NCBI GenBank assembly: GCA_046484975.1
Contig: JAWOHX010000048.1
Location: 1-13,351, forward strand
Reading direction: 5' to 3'
Source of the DNA: JAWOHX01 sp046484975
GTDB taxonomy: Bacteria > Bacillota > Clostridia > DUPQ01
Length of the DNA: 13,351 bases
Part shown: positions 6,943-13,241 of the stretch, one piece after another
Layout of the letters: each line of letters opens with the position of its first letter
Numbering within the stretch: position 1 is the stretch's first letter
Notes under the pieces: generated by a model
What the model saw: the letters and a program-made list of their open reading frames with translations, nothing else
The model's database searches: none
Told to the model about the DNA's origin: nothing
Program-made: the position numbers and the translations under genes

Positions 6943-8795
6943 CCGATATCAAAAAGAAATACCTGGAAGCAATTGTTTCCGAAAACCAGCAAAGAGGAAT
7001 CAACGGCATCTATCTGGAGCTCGCCCGGATGGAGACGGGGTTGTCTGGTGATGTTGCAAACCTGAGGGAATCCATGGAATATATCCGTGGCAGGGGGGAT
7101 TGCTATGATTTCATACTGCCCGGATTCCTCGCCATGGCGGCCAGGCATGGCATCGGGGAGGAAAATGCCTCCTTGATACTGGGAAGTAAATACTGGATCG
7201 ACCAGGGAGGCCACGAAAAAAGCCCTTGCTATTTCACGGAAAACCACCAGATTCTGTTCCATGCCACGGAATATGTTGCAGGGACCCTGTATCCGGATGA
7301 ATGTTTCTCAAACACTGGAAAAACGGGGAACTGGCATGCAGGACATGCCCGGCCATTCATTACCCGCTGGCTGGATGCACGGATGCGCTTCGGGTTCTGC
7401 GAATGGCTTTCCAACTGCTATTACCATGAGGATGCCCTGGCCCTGGCGCTTCTTCAGATGATCCCGGGGGATGAGGACATGAAAAAACAATCCTCGGCCG
7501 TCCTTGACCTGATTTTCCTGGACATGGCCCTGAACAGTTTCAAGGGAGTTTTCGGTTCTTCCCACGGCAGGGCCTACGGCAGGGACATTCTCAGAGGAAA
7601 AGATTCCACACGACCCCTGAGGGAGTTGTTCCTGTACGAGAGCACGGCAACAGCGGGATTCTCCCCGGCCTGTATTCTTCTTTGCCTTTCGGACAAGGAA
7701 ATTCATGGCGTCATCCGGGACATCGCATCCCACCAGGGGACACAGGAGAACAAGCAGTGCATGAGCCTGGATCCCGGGGAAGGCGAAGCATTTGGAGTGG
7801 ATCCCTCGGATTCCAAAAACCTCGGTCTTTACTGGGGGATGGGAGCCTTCTGCCACAGGCAGGTCATCGAAAATACCCTGAAGGTACAGGCCGAACCCGG
7901 TTACTATCTCCTGGAAAGGGCAAAGGCCCACAAGGAATGGTTCGACCTGTGTGAAGCAGGAGGAATCCAGACCCCGGAGGATGCGGATTACACATCAACG
8001 ACCAAGGCCAACCTGTACACCTATAAAACCCGGGACTACATGCTCAGCTGCGTCCAGGATTTCAAGAAAGGAAGGTTCGGCTTCCAGCAGCATGTATGGC
8101 AGGCCACCCTTGGGGAAAACATCCCGGTGTTCACCACCCATCCGGGGAGCAATGAATACAATGCAAGGCCCAACAACTGGGCGGGCAACAGGATTCTCCC
8201 GAAGGTACACCAGCACAGGAACGTCCTGGTCTGCCTTTACGAGATGCCCTTGTCCCTGCTGGCGGATTTTACTTATGTCACCCATGCCTATTTCCCGAAA
8301 GGTCAAATGGATGAGGCCCGGGAGGAAAACGGATGGTTCTTCGGCAGGAAGGGGAACGGCCTGGTTGCCTTGCGGCCTTTGAAAGGTCCCGTCTACCTGG
8401 GAACACCGGACAAGGATCTGGCAAAATACCTGGGGCAGTCGGAAGAGATGGATGATACGCCATATGAGATCATAGCCTTCGGCCGGTCCAATGCCTGGAT
8501 CCTGGAGATGGGAAGCCTCAAGGAGTGGAAGTCTTTCGGGGATTTCATCCGGGCGGTTGCGGATGCGGGATTGGGCGGGGATGTTGCCGGTCTCACATAT
8601 GAGTCTCCCTCTCTCGGGACTGTGCAAACGGGATGGGACCAGCCTCTCATGGTCGGGGGTGAGCGGATAAACACCGGCGATTATCCTAGGTATGACAGCC
8701 CTTTCGCCAAGGCGGAGAGGGGAGACAGGAAAATCCTCGTCACATGCGGGGATGCGTCAATGACCATATCCAGTGAACAAAACAAGGAGGATTGA
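6939..8795 (+). CDS. Uncharacterised 618-residue protein, possible alpha/alpha-toroid carbohydrate-active enzyme
   Basis: I do not recognise a named family. The protein is 618 residues long, has no signal peptide or membrane segment and so should be cytoplasmic. The first ~390 residues look mainly helical. They contain polar-aromatic clusters of the kind that form active sites in alpha/alpha toroids: ENHQILFHATE (101-111), FCEWLSNCYYHED (153-165) and GSSHGRAYGRD (206-216). The later part looks more beta-rich and contains TTHPGSNEYNARPNNWAGN (399-417). This two-part plan, with conserved-looking N, H, Y and R, recalls polysaccharide lyases and related toroid glycosidases, but that is my inference and no catalytic set is proven. 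The start overlaps the kinase stop (ATGA) and the DUF6440-like gene begins directly after the stop, placing it firmly in the sugar-nucleotide operon. A cytoplasmic lyase or hydrolase acting on imported oligosaccharides would fit. Confidence 0.75.
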   Translation: MTDIKKKYLEAIVSENQQRGINGIYLELARMETGLSGDVANLRESMEYIRGRGDCYDFILPGFLAMAARHGIGEENASLILGSKYWIDQGGHEKSPCYFTENHQILFHATEYVAGTLYPDECFSNTGKTGNWHAGHARPFITRWLDARMRFGFCEWLSNCYYHEDALALALLQMIPGDEDMKKQSSAVLDLIFLDMALNSFKGVFGSSHGRAYGRDILRGKDSTRPLRELFLYESTATAGFSPACILLCLSDKEIHGVIRDIASHQGTQENKQCMSLDPGEGEAFGVDPSDSKNLGLYWGMGAFCHRQVIENTLKVQAEPGYYLLERAKAHKEWFDLCEAGGIQTPEDADYTSTTKANLYTYKTRDYMLSCVQDFKKGRFGFQQHVWQATLGENIPVFTTHPGSNEYNARPNNWAGNRILPKVHQHRNVLVCLYEMPLSLLADFTYVTHAYFPKGQMDEAREENGWFFGRKGNGLVALRPLKGPVYLGTPDKDLAKYLGQSEEMDDTPYEIIAFGRSNAWILEMGSLKEWKSFGDFIRAVADAGLGGDVAGLTYESPSLGTVQTGWDQPLMVGGERINTGDYPRYDSPFAKAERGDRKILVTCGDASMTISSEQNKED

Positions 8796-8990
8796 ATGAA
8801 AGAAAAACGCTTTGAGACCGTCTTCAAGGAAGGGACACTGCGGGGCTATCGGATCATTGAGGACAGGGAAACAGGCATCCAGTACCTAGCATACAGCGAC
8901 GGCTACTCCGGGGGGATTACCGTGTTGTTGAACAAGTACGGCAAGCCTGCCAACAACCGGAAGGAAACCGGGGAGAAAGGGTTTCTTTGA
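8796..8990 (+). CDS. Small DUF6440-like protein
   Basis: A 64-residue soluble protein that resembles the DUF6440 family of short Firmicutes proteins. The recognisable pattern is K-R-F-E-x-V at residues 4-9, then GYRIIEDRETGIQYLAYSDG (17-36) and GGITVLLNKYGKP (39-51). No function is established for this family to my knowledge, and no catalytic or metal-binding residues stand out. The ATG follows the previous TGA directly, with AAGGAGG at 8785-8791, so it is the last gene of the operon. Only two bases separate its stop from the convergent diguanylate cyclase stop, and no hairpin terminator is visible between them, so transcripts may run into each other's antisense strand. Confidence 0.65.
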   Translation: MKEKRFETVFKEGTLRGYRIIEDRETGIQYLAYSDGYSGGITVLLNKYGKPANNRKETGEKGFL

Positions 8991-8992
8991 TC

Positions 8993-10171
8993 TTAATCCG
9001 CCACATCCACCCGGTTCTTCCCATTGTCTTTTGCTTTGAATAGAGCCTGGTCCGCTTTGTTATAGCAGGAGTCGAAAGTTGCATCCCCTGGATAGAGGGT
9101 GATGCCGAAACTCGCTGTTATTCTGACAGAATTCTTGTTGATGAAAAAAACCTTGTCCTCCATGGCTTTACGGAGTCGTTCTGCAATGAATTTCCCCCGG
9201 TCCATGGTTGTGTCGGGAAGAAGGATGATGAACTCTTCTCCGCCCCACCTGCCCAGGATATCCGTACCGCGAAGCACAGCTGACAGAACCTTGGAGGCCT
9301 CAATGATTACTTCATCCCCGCCGGGATGTCCATGCGTGGTATTGATGTCCTTGAAATCGTCGATATCGGTGATGATCAGGCAGGAGGCACCGCCCTTTTC
9401 TTTCATGGCCTCGGACACCAGTTGCGCTTTCGTTTCGAATTCCCGACGATTCAACAACCCCGTCATGCAGTCGGAGGAAGCCAGATAGGACAGGAGGTTG
9501 TTTTTGATTTCCAGGTCCTTCTGTTGACTCATGATCTGTTCCCTCTGCCTATGGTTCCTGACATGGTTGCCCCATCCGATGACTGAGAGGACAAAGCCGA
9601 TGCCGACAGCGGTGAAGCCGTTGATCAGGTTGGAGGACAAAACGGTTGGTTCAGAGGAGAAGAAACCGAGTGTCAGGAAGAATGCAAGATAAGAGAGGGA
9701 GAACACCGGCAGGGAAACCACTGGAGGGAGCAGGAAGATGATTCCTGCAACGGTACAGACGATGATGAACGGGGTGATGTTGGTTGTGACCAGCTGGTCG
9801 ATGCCGCTGAGGAGGATTCCCATGAGGAGGATGATGGACAGAGAGATTCCCTGGACGATACGAATCCCGGTGATGTATACGGGTTTTTTTCTAAGGATGG
9901 AGGAGGCAATGAAAAGGAGGAGCATGCATAGGGCAAAGCCAGCATGTGCAAAAAGAATGAGGGTCTGCCAGAGTTGCTCCCCGGAAGTTTGCTCGGGAGG
10001 GAAGAATGAGAAAATGAGGACATATATCAGGCTGACTGGGAAACCCGCTATCGAGACGGCATGCAGCCTGCGAATATTCAATGGAAGGGCACTTTCCGCC
10101 ACCTCCGTGTTCTCCGGCAGGGCTTTCAACAAGATCTGGTGTAACGAGGACCACAAGCTTTTCTTGGCCAA
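8993..10171 (-). CDS. Six-TM diguanylate cyclase (GGEEF) with a TTG start
   Basis: This protein makes c-di-GMP from two GTP at the inner membrane face. From the TTG at 10171 it has 392 residues. About six transmembrane helices occupy roughly residues 37-215 and form a sensor-like membrane domain of no named type. A GGDEF domain follows (about 235-390). It has D-C-M-T-G-L-L-N-R-R-E-F at its start, the active motif GRWGGEEF, and an RGTD I-site five residues before the motif, so it should be active and product-inhibited. The TTG is preferred because AGAAGGAG lies at 10181-10188 and a good promoter lies just upstream. An ATG at 10216 falls inside the -10 hexamer, and the frame farther upstream (to 10354) would lie above the promoter. 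Convergent with the DUF6440-like gene and divergent from hsp20. Confidence 0.85.
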   Translation of the reverse strand: MAKKSLWSSLHQILLKALPENTEVAESALPLNIRRLHAVSIAGFPVSLIYVLIFSFFPPEQTSGEQLWQTLILFAHAGFALCMLLLFIASSILRKKPVYITGIRIVQGISLSIILLMGILLSGIDQLVTTNITPFIIVCTVAGIIFLLPPVVSLPVFSLSYLAFFLTLGFFSSEPTVLSSNLINGFTAVGIGFVLSVIGWGNHVRNHRQREQIMSQQKDLEIKNNLLSYLASSDCMTGLLNRREFETKAQLVSEAMKEKGGASCLIITDIDDFKDINTTHGHPGGDEVIIEASKVLSAVLRGTDILGRWGGEEFIILLPDTTMDRGKFIAERLRKAMEDKVFFINKNSVRITASFGITLYPGDATFDSCYNKADQALFKAKDNGKNRVDVAD

Positions 10172-10211
10172 AGGTTCATGCTCCTTCTGGCAGGTTCTTC
10201 TGTTCGACACA

Positions 10212-10240
10212 ATCATACAGCAGGCATGAGATAATGTAAA
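10212..10240 (-). promoter_or_regulatory. Sigma-A promoter of the six-TM diguanylate cyclase
   Basis: On the minus strand TTTACA (10235-10240) and TATGAT (10212-10217) are separated by exactly 17 bases. Transcription would begin near 10205, giving a leader of about 34 bases that carries the AGAAGGAG site. The position of this promoter is the main argument for the TTG start at 10171. It sits in the 305-base divergent gap 10172-10476, which also holds the CtsR-controlled hsp20 promoter and nothing else I can support. Confidence 0.6.
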
Positions 10241-10370
10241 CCCTGTTAAAGAACATATATGGGATTCCATGTTGGCCAATGAAGCAAAAAAAGTGGATGA
10301 TATAGAAAAAGAGAGAATTTCAGAGAAAAGGCAAGAGAGATGGAGAAGAATCACTTTATTTCTATATAAA

Positions 10371-10387
10371 GGTCAAAGAAAGTCAAA
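10371..10387 (+). promoter_or_regulatory. CtsR operator 1 upstream of hsp20
   Basis: The sequence GGTCAAA-GAA-AGTCAAA matches the CtsR consensus, a direct repeat of (A/G)GTCAAA heptads separated by three bases. CtsR is the class III heat-shock repressor of low-G+C Gram-positive bacteria. This copy lies just upstream of the -35 element. Confidence 0.85.
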
Positions 10388-10395
10388 AGCAGAAC

Positions 10396-10424
10396 TTGTA
10401 TTCTCTCTTGTGTCAGTGTATAAA
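10396..10424 (+). promoter_or_regulatory. Sigma-A promoter of hsp20
   Basis: TTGTAT (10396-10401) and TATAAA (10419-10424) are separated by 17 bases. The predicted start of transcription, near 10431, is at the edge of the second CtsR box. The promoter is therefore bracketed by two operators, an arrangement suited to tight repression. Confidence 0.6.
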
Positions 10425-10434
10425 TAAGTTGGAA

Positions 10435-10451
10435 GGTCAAAGAAAGTCAAC
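10435..10451 (+). promoter_or_regulatory. CtsR operator 2, over the hsp20 transcription start
   Basis: GGTCAAA-GAA-AGTCAAC is identical to the first box except for the last base. It begins 64 bases after box 1, about six helical turns, so both sites face the same side of the DNA. It covers the first transcribed bases, where bound CtsR would block polymerase. Confidence 0.85.
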
Positions 10452-10476
10452 TATATATGATACGGAGGTGAATGTG

Positions 10477-10899
10477 ATGTTTGACCTGGTACCGAAAAGA
10501 AAAACGCAATATGATGTTTTCGACATGATGGATGATTTGCTGAAGACCAGTTTCTACACTCCTGGCACATATGCTACGGGCATGAAGACCGACATCAGGG
10601 AAACGGACAATGAATATGTCCTGGAGGCAGAGATTCCCGGGTTTGCGAAAGAGGACATCAATCTGGAGCTGAAGAACAACTATCTCATCATCAGCGCAGA
10701 GAAAGAGGAGAGCGGGAAAGAGGAAACCGAAGCCTATATCAGAAGGGAAAGAAAATTTGGCTCGGTTGCCCGGAGCTTCTATGTGGAAGGCGTGAAAGAG
10801 GAAGACATCAAGGCGTCATACAACAACGGAATACTGGAGATCAGGCTCCCAAAAGAGAAAAAACAGGTCCAGTCCGGAAGGAAACTTCCCATCGAGTAA
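10477..10899 (+). CDS. hsp20: Small heat-shock protein Hsp20 (alpha-crystallin family)
   Basis: An ATP-independent chaperone that holds unfolding proteins and forms oligomers in the cytoplasm. It has 140 residues, typical for bacterial Hsp20. A short N-terminal arm (1-35) precedes the alpha-crystallin domain (about 36-127). The landmarks are DIRETDNEYVLEAEIPGF (39-56), the ERKFGSVARSFYV stretch (91-103) and ASYNNGILEIRLPK (113-126), which carries the family's A-x-x-x-N-G-(I/V)-L motif. The C-terminus is K-L-P-I-E; an I-x-I-type anchor may be represented here by the L-P-I. I chose the ATG at 10477 because GGAGGTG lies at 10464-10470; an upstream in-frame start would sit at the promoter. Two CtsR boxes flank the promoter and a strong terminator follows, so it is a single-gene heat-shock unit. 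Confidence 0.93.
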   Translation: MFDLVPKRKTQYDVFDMMDDLLKTSFYTPGTYATGMKTDIRETDNEYVLEAEIPGFAKEDINLELKNNYLIISAEKEESGKEETEAYIRRERKFGSVARSFYVEGVKEEDIKASYNNGILEIRLPKEKKQVQSGRKLPIE

Positions 10900-10927
10900 A
10901 AAAGACCCCCGATCGGGGGTCTTTTTT
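10898..10927 (+). terminator. Rho-independent terminator after hsp20
   Basis: A perfect 13-base-pair inverted repeat (AAAAAAGACCCCC paired with GGGGGTCTTTTTT) surrounds a GATC loop and ends in a run of T. It begins within the hsp20 stop codon. The symmetrical A and T runs mean it could also work on the minus strand. Confidence 0.92.
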
Positions 10928-10962
10928 AATGCCATTGCATGGAAAACGAAGGGTGGATTTGT

Positions 10963-10968
10963 TATAAT
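10963..10968 (+). promoter_or_regulatory. -10 element for the prepilin peptidase gene
   Basis: A perfect TATAAT lies 29 bases before the TTG start, following the hsp20 terminator. The -35 at normal spacing (TGGAAA, 10940-10945) is weak; TTGCAT at 10935-10940 is too far away (22 bases). Confidence 0.5.
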
Positions 10969-10997
10969 GAGCCTAACATCGTACAGGGGGTCTGGCT

Positions 10998-11762
10998 TTG
11001 GAATATTTTTTTCTGGTACTCGGACTGCTCATAGGAAGTTTTCTCAATGTGGTCATCTACAGATTACCTCTGGAAAAGTCCATTGTATCCCCGGGATCGG
11101 CCTGTCCTTCCTGCAATACCAGACTGAAACCCATGGACAACATACCCGTTTTCAGCTTTCTGTTCCTGAAAGGAAGATGCAGGTACTGCAAAGCCCCCAT
11201 CAGTGTCCGGTATCCCCTGATTGAGGGACTGACCGCCCTGGTCACCGTGCTGGTCTTCCTGGTCGTCGGGCTTTCCTGGTCCCTTCTGTTCCATTTGGTC
11301 GCGGTCTATGTCCTCATCGCAGTCTTCTTCATCGATCTGGAGCACATGATCATACCGGATTCCCTGGTGGTGGTACTGCTGGTGAATGCAATCCTATATG
11401 TGGTGATTGTCAGGGAAGTGCCTTTCCTGGATGCAGGGATTGGTTTTCTTGCAGCCAGCCTTCCTTTGTTCTTGATTGCCTGGGCGACAAAAGGAGGTCT
11501 CGGGGGAGGGGACATCAAACTCATGGCAGCCATGGGGGTATTTCTGGGATGGAAAAGCATTCTCCTTTCCCTTTTGATTGGCTGCGTGCTGGGGGCATTG
11601 GTCAGTCTGGGGCTCATGGTTTTCAAAAAAAAGAAAAAAAAGGACCTTATCCCCTTTGGACCGTTTTTGTGCATGGGAATCGTCATCGCCATGTTCTATG
11701 GCGAGGTCATCATCCAGTGGTACCTCCGGTTGTCGGGAATTATATATGTCAATATCTTTTGA
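10998..11762 (+). CDS. Type 4 prepilin peptidase / leader peptidase (PilD/ComC family)
   Basis: An aspartic membrane protease that cleaves, and in full-length members methylates, type IV pilin or competence pseudopilin precursors. It has 254 residues and about seven to eight membrane helices. The N-terminal helix contains LLIGSFLNVVIYRLP (10-24), a family hallmark. The cytoplasmic zinc loop has C36-x2-C39 and C61-x2-C64. The catalytic aspartates are D113 in F-I-D-L-E-H-M-I-I-P-D and D172 in G-G-G-D-I-K-L-M. The start is a TTG at 10998 with AGGGGG at 10985-10990. A lysine run (210-215) is encoded by long A tracts, a possible slippage site. The stop TGA (11760-11762) lies in the end of the adjoining insertion sequence, so the original C-terminus was probably different by a few residues. 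No pilus genes are in the window. Confidence 0.92.
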   Translation: MEYFFLVLGLLIGSFLNVVIYRLPLEKSIVSPGSACPSCNTRLKPMDNIPVFSFLFLKGRCRYCKAPISVRYPLIEGLTALVTVLVFLVVGLSWSLLFHLVAVYVLIAVFFIDLEHMIIPDSLVVVLLVNAILYVVIVREVPFLDAGIGFLAASLPLFLIAWATKGGLGGGDIKLMAAMGVFLGWKSILLSLLIGCVLGALVSLGLMVFKKKKKKDLIPFGPFLCMGIVIAMFYGEVIIQWYLRLSGIIYVNIF

Positions 11763-11814
11763 TTACTTCCGCTTTTTGAGTTGAAATTATCTTTTGAATA
11801 CTTCCGCTTTTTAT
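11760..11814 (+). repeat. Left end of the insertion sequence with tandem ACTTCC motifs
   Basis: An 18-base motif, TGATTACTTCCGCTTTTT at 11760-11777, recurs with one change at 11795-11812, an offset of 35 bases. TTGAAATTAT lies between the copies. The first three bases serve as the stop codon of the prepilin peptidase gene. Confidence 0.75.
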
Positions 11815-11824
11815 GAACCATAAC

Positions 11825-13117
11825 TCAGTAGCTCAAGAGCGTAGGGTTATTCAATTTTGCATCAACAGAGCAAAATGCTATTGCGTAAGCTAGAATTTCA
11901 ATACTTGATTGCTGATATGCCTTTTCAAGATCCTTAGTTGAGTTGTAATGAGGTAAATTATCCAAAGGAATAACCCGGTAACAACGGTCTTTGTAAACTG
12001 CTACGATGCCAATCTGGTGGCTTATGTGAATCTTGATAGTCGCAGAGGCTATGATATCATTATCAAGAATTTGAAACTTCTTGTTGTTAATACTGAATAC
12101 CCCTGAACAGTTAACACGGCGTGTAAGCCTGTTTGTCAGCAATAGATCCAGATTCAAATAAGTCGGAACTTCTACGAAAAGGGACTTGTCGGAAAGCGGT
12201 TTAACAGAGAACTTTTTGTTGAAGCACTTAATGTATTCAGGAAAGAATTCATTGGCTTGTTCAGGTGTGGTGATTCCATGTATTCTGAATTCAGTTACAA
12301 GTCTCCCCTGGAGGGTTTCCCATAGCCTCTCCACACGTCCTTTTGCCTGGGAAGTCGAAGCAGCCCTTAACTCAACTCCAAGCTCATCAAGAATACGGTG
12401 ATATTGAGTTACAGGTTCTTCTTTGCCCTCCAGTTCTTCATCAATTGAAAGCTTGTTTTTACTTGAAGAAGTGGGAAAGAAAACAGAATACTTATCGGAA
12501 TATATTGCCTGCGGTGAACCGACATTCTCAAGCATTTGCCGGGTAATCTCCAGATATCCAAGCAAACACTCACTCTTGCACATATACAATCCCAGAACTT
12601 CACCTGTAGCATCATCAATGTAACCATGCAGAGAATACACTGTTCCATCCTCAAACCATTCAAACGGAGTGGCGTCAGTCTGAATCAATTCACCATAATG
12701 ATCTTTTCTTTTTCTGTTTGGATGATTTTGTTTTTTTCGATGTTTGCGTGGGGACTTGATGCCGTGCTCAGTCAGTATCCCATGTAATGCGGAATATGAA
12801 ATGAAAATACTTTCGCGTTCTTCAAGCAATTCCTGAAAATGAAGAAAGTTTGATGCAGAGTAATTGTATGAAAGCTTCAGTTCAATAATCTTCCGTTTGG
12901 ACTCATCACTGTGTGTTTGAATAGGTTGATGGAATTTGTTTTGGTGTTTGACTCCATCCGGGCCATGCAGTCTGACTTTTACTAAAATGTTTCGTACCTG
13001 CCTATCCGATATTCCAAGCAATAACGCAGCCTCTTTCTGTGGTATTGACTTATCAAGCACTCTATTGATTATTCTAAGCTTTTTTAATTCATCCATTGTG
13101 AAAACATACTCCTTCAA
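11825..13117 (-). CDS. DDE transposase, IS1202/ISNCY-like
   Basis: The transposase of the element, 430 residues from the TTG at 13117. An N-terminal helix-turn-helix (about 8-50, with QKEAALLLGISDRQVRNIL) should bind the ends. The integrase-type catalytic core follows. Its acidic residues appear as D148 in L-I-Q-T-D-A, D208 in I-Y-S-D-K and E263 in A-K-G-R-V-E-R-L. The sequence pattern around each (for example S-Q-A-K-G-R-V-E-R-L-W-E-T-L-Q-G-R-L) matches IS1202/ISNCY transposases. I prefer the TTG because GGAGGTG lies five bases upstream and the resulting start, (M)KEYVFTMDEL, looks like related enzymes. Alternatives are an ATG at 13144, nearer the IS end, and an ATG at 13096 with a distant AAGGAG. 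The frame is intact and all catalytic residues are present, so the element may be active. Confidence 0.85.
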   Translation of the reverse strand: MKEYVFTMDELKKLRIINRVLDKSIPQKEAALLLGISDRQVRNILVKVRLHGPDGVKHQNKFHQPIQTHSDESKRKIIELKLSYNYSASNFLHFQELLEERESIFISYSALHGILTEHGIKSPRKHRKKQNHPNRKRKDHYGELIQTDATPFEWFEDGTVYSLHGYIDDATGEVLGLYMCKSECLLGYLEITRQMLENVGSPQAIYSDKYSVFFPTSSSKNKLSIDEELEGKEEPVTQYHRILDELGVELRAASTSQAKGRVERLWETLQGRLVTEFRIHGITTPEQANEFFPEYIKCFNKKFSVKPLSDKSLFVEVPTYLNLDLLLTNRLTRRVNCSGVFSINNKKFQILDNDIIASATIKIHISHQIGIVAVYKDRCYRVIPLDNLPHYNSTKDLEKAYQQSSIEILAYAIAFCSVDAKLNNPTLLSY

Positions 13118-13160
13118 ATTACACCTCCCATATGCAAAATGCATTAATTCATTCTACATA

Positions 13161-13203
13161 AAAGAGGAAGTAATCATAAAATAATTTCAATAGGAAGTTA
13201 TCA
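13161..13203 (-). repeat. Right end of the insertion sequence with tandem ACTTCC motifs
   Basis: Read inward from 13203 on the minus strand, TGATAACTTCC is followed by TTGAAATTAT and, at 13176, by TGATTACTTCCTCTTT. The order matches the left end but the spacing between the two copies is 27 rather than 35 bases. Confidence 0.75.
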
Positions 13204-13241
13204 TACGATAATAACATTAAGATTTCATAGGTTTGACAGAA

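Larger units (their letters stand above)
11760..13203 (-). mobile_element. IS1202/ISNCY-like insertion sequence
   Basis: A 1.4-kb element with one transposase gene on the minus strand and imperfect inverted ends. Both ends open with TGA(T/A)(T/A)ACTTCC, and both hold an exact internal TTGAAATTAT (11781-11790 and the complement of 13181-13190). Each end contains the ACTTCC motif twice: starting at 11760 and 11795 on the left, and at 13203 and 13176 on the right, reading inward. These look like paired transposase-binding sites. Base composition is clearly more A+T-rich than the neighbouring genes. I find no matching target duplication between the left flank (ending ATATCTTT) and the right flank (starting TACGATAA). 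The boundaries are inferred from the repeats. Confidence 0.75.

Noticed and set aside
8980..9000. Bidirectional terminator between the DUF6440-like gene and the diguanylate cyclase
   Set aside because: Only two bases separate the stop codons and no inverted repeat with a T-run is visible.
10269..10427. Possible 52-residue ORF (MLANEAKKVDD...) in front of hsp20
   Set aside because: It has no convincing ribosome binding site, runs through CtsR box 1 and the hsp20 promoter, and its lysine/glutamate-rich content follows from purine-rich intergenic DNA.
11625..11642. A-rich run in the prepilin peptidase gene as a frameshift
   Set aside because: The frame is continuous on both sides and the downstream P-F-G-P-F motif is in the correct frame, so no disruption is present; slippage remains only a possibility.
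11744..11759. dif-like sequence in the prepilin peptidase end (TATATATGTCAATATC) as the IS target
   Set aside because: It is coding sequence with only a partial match to one Xer arm and no second arm at the right distance.
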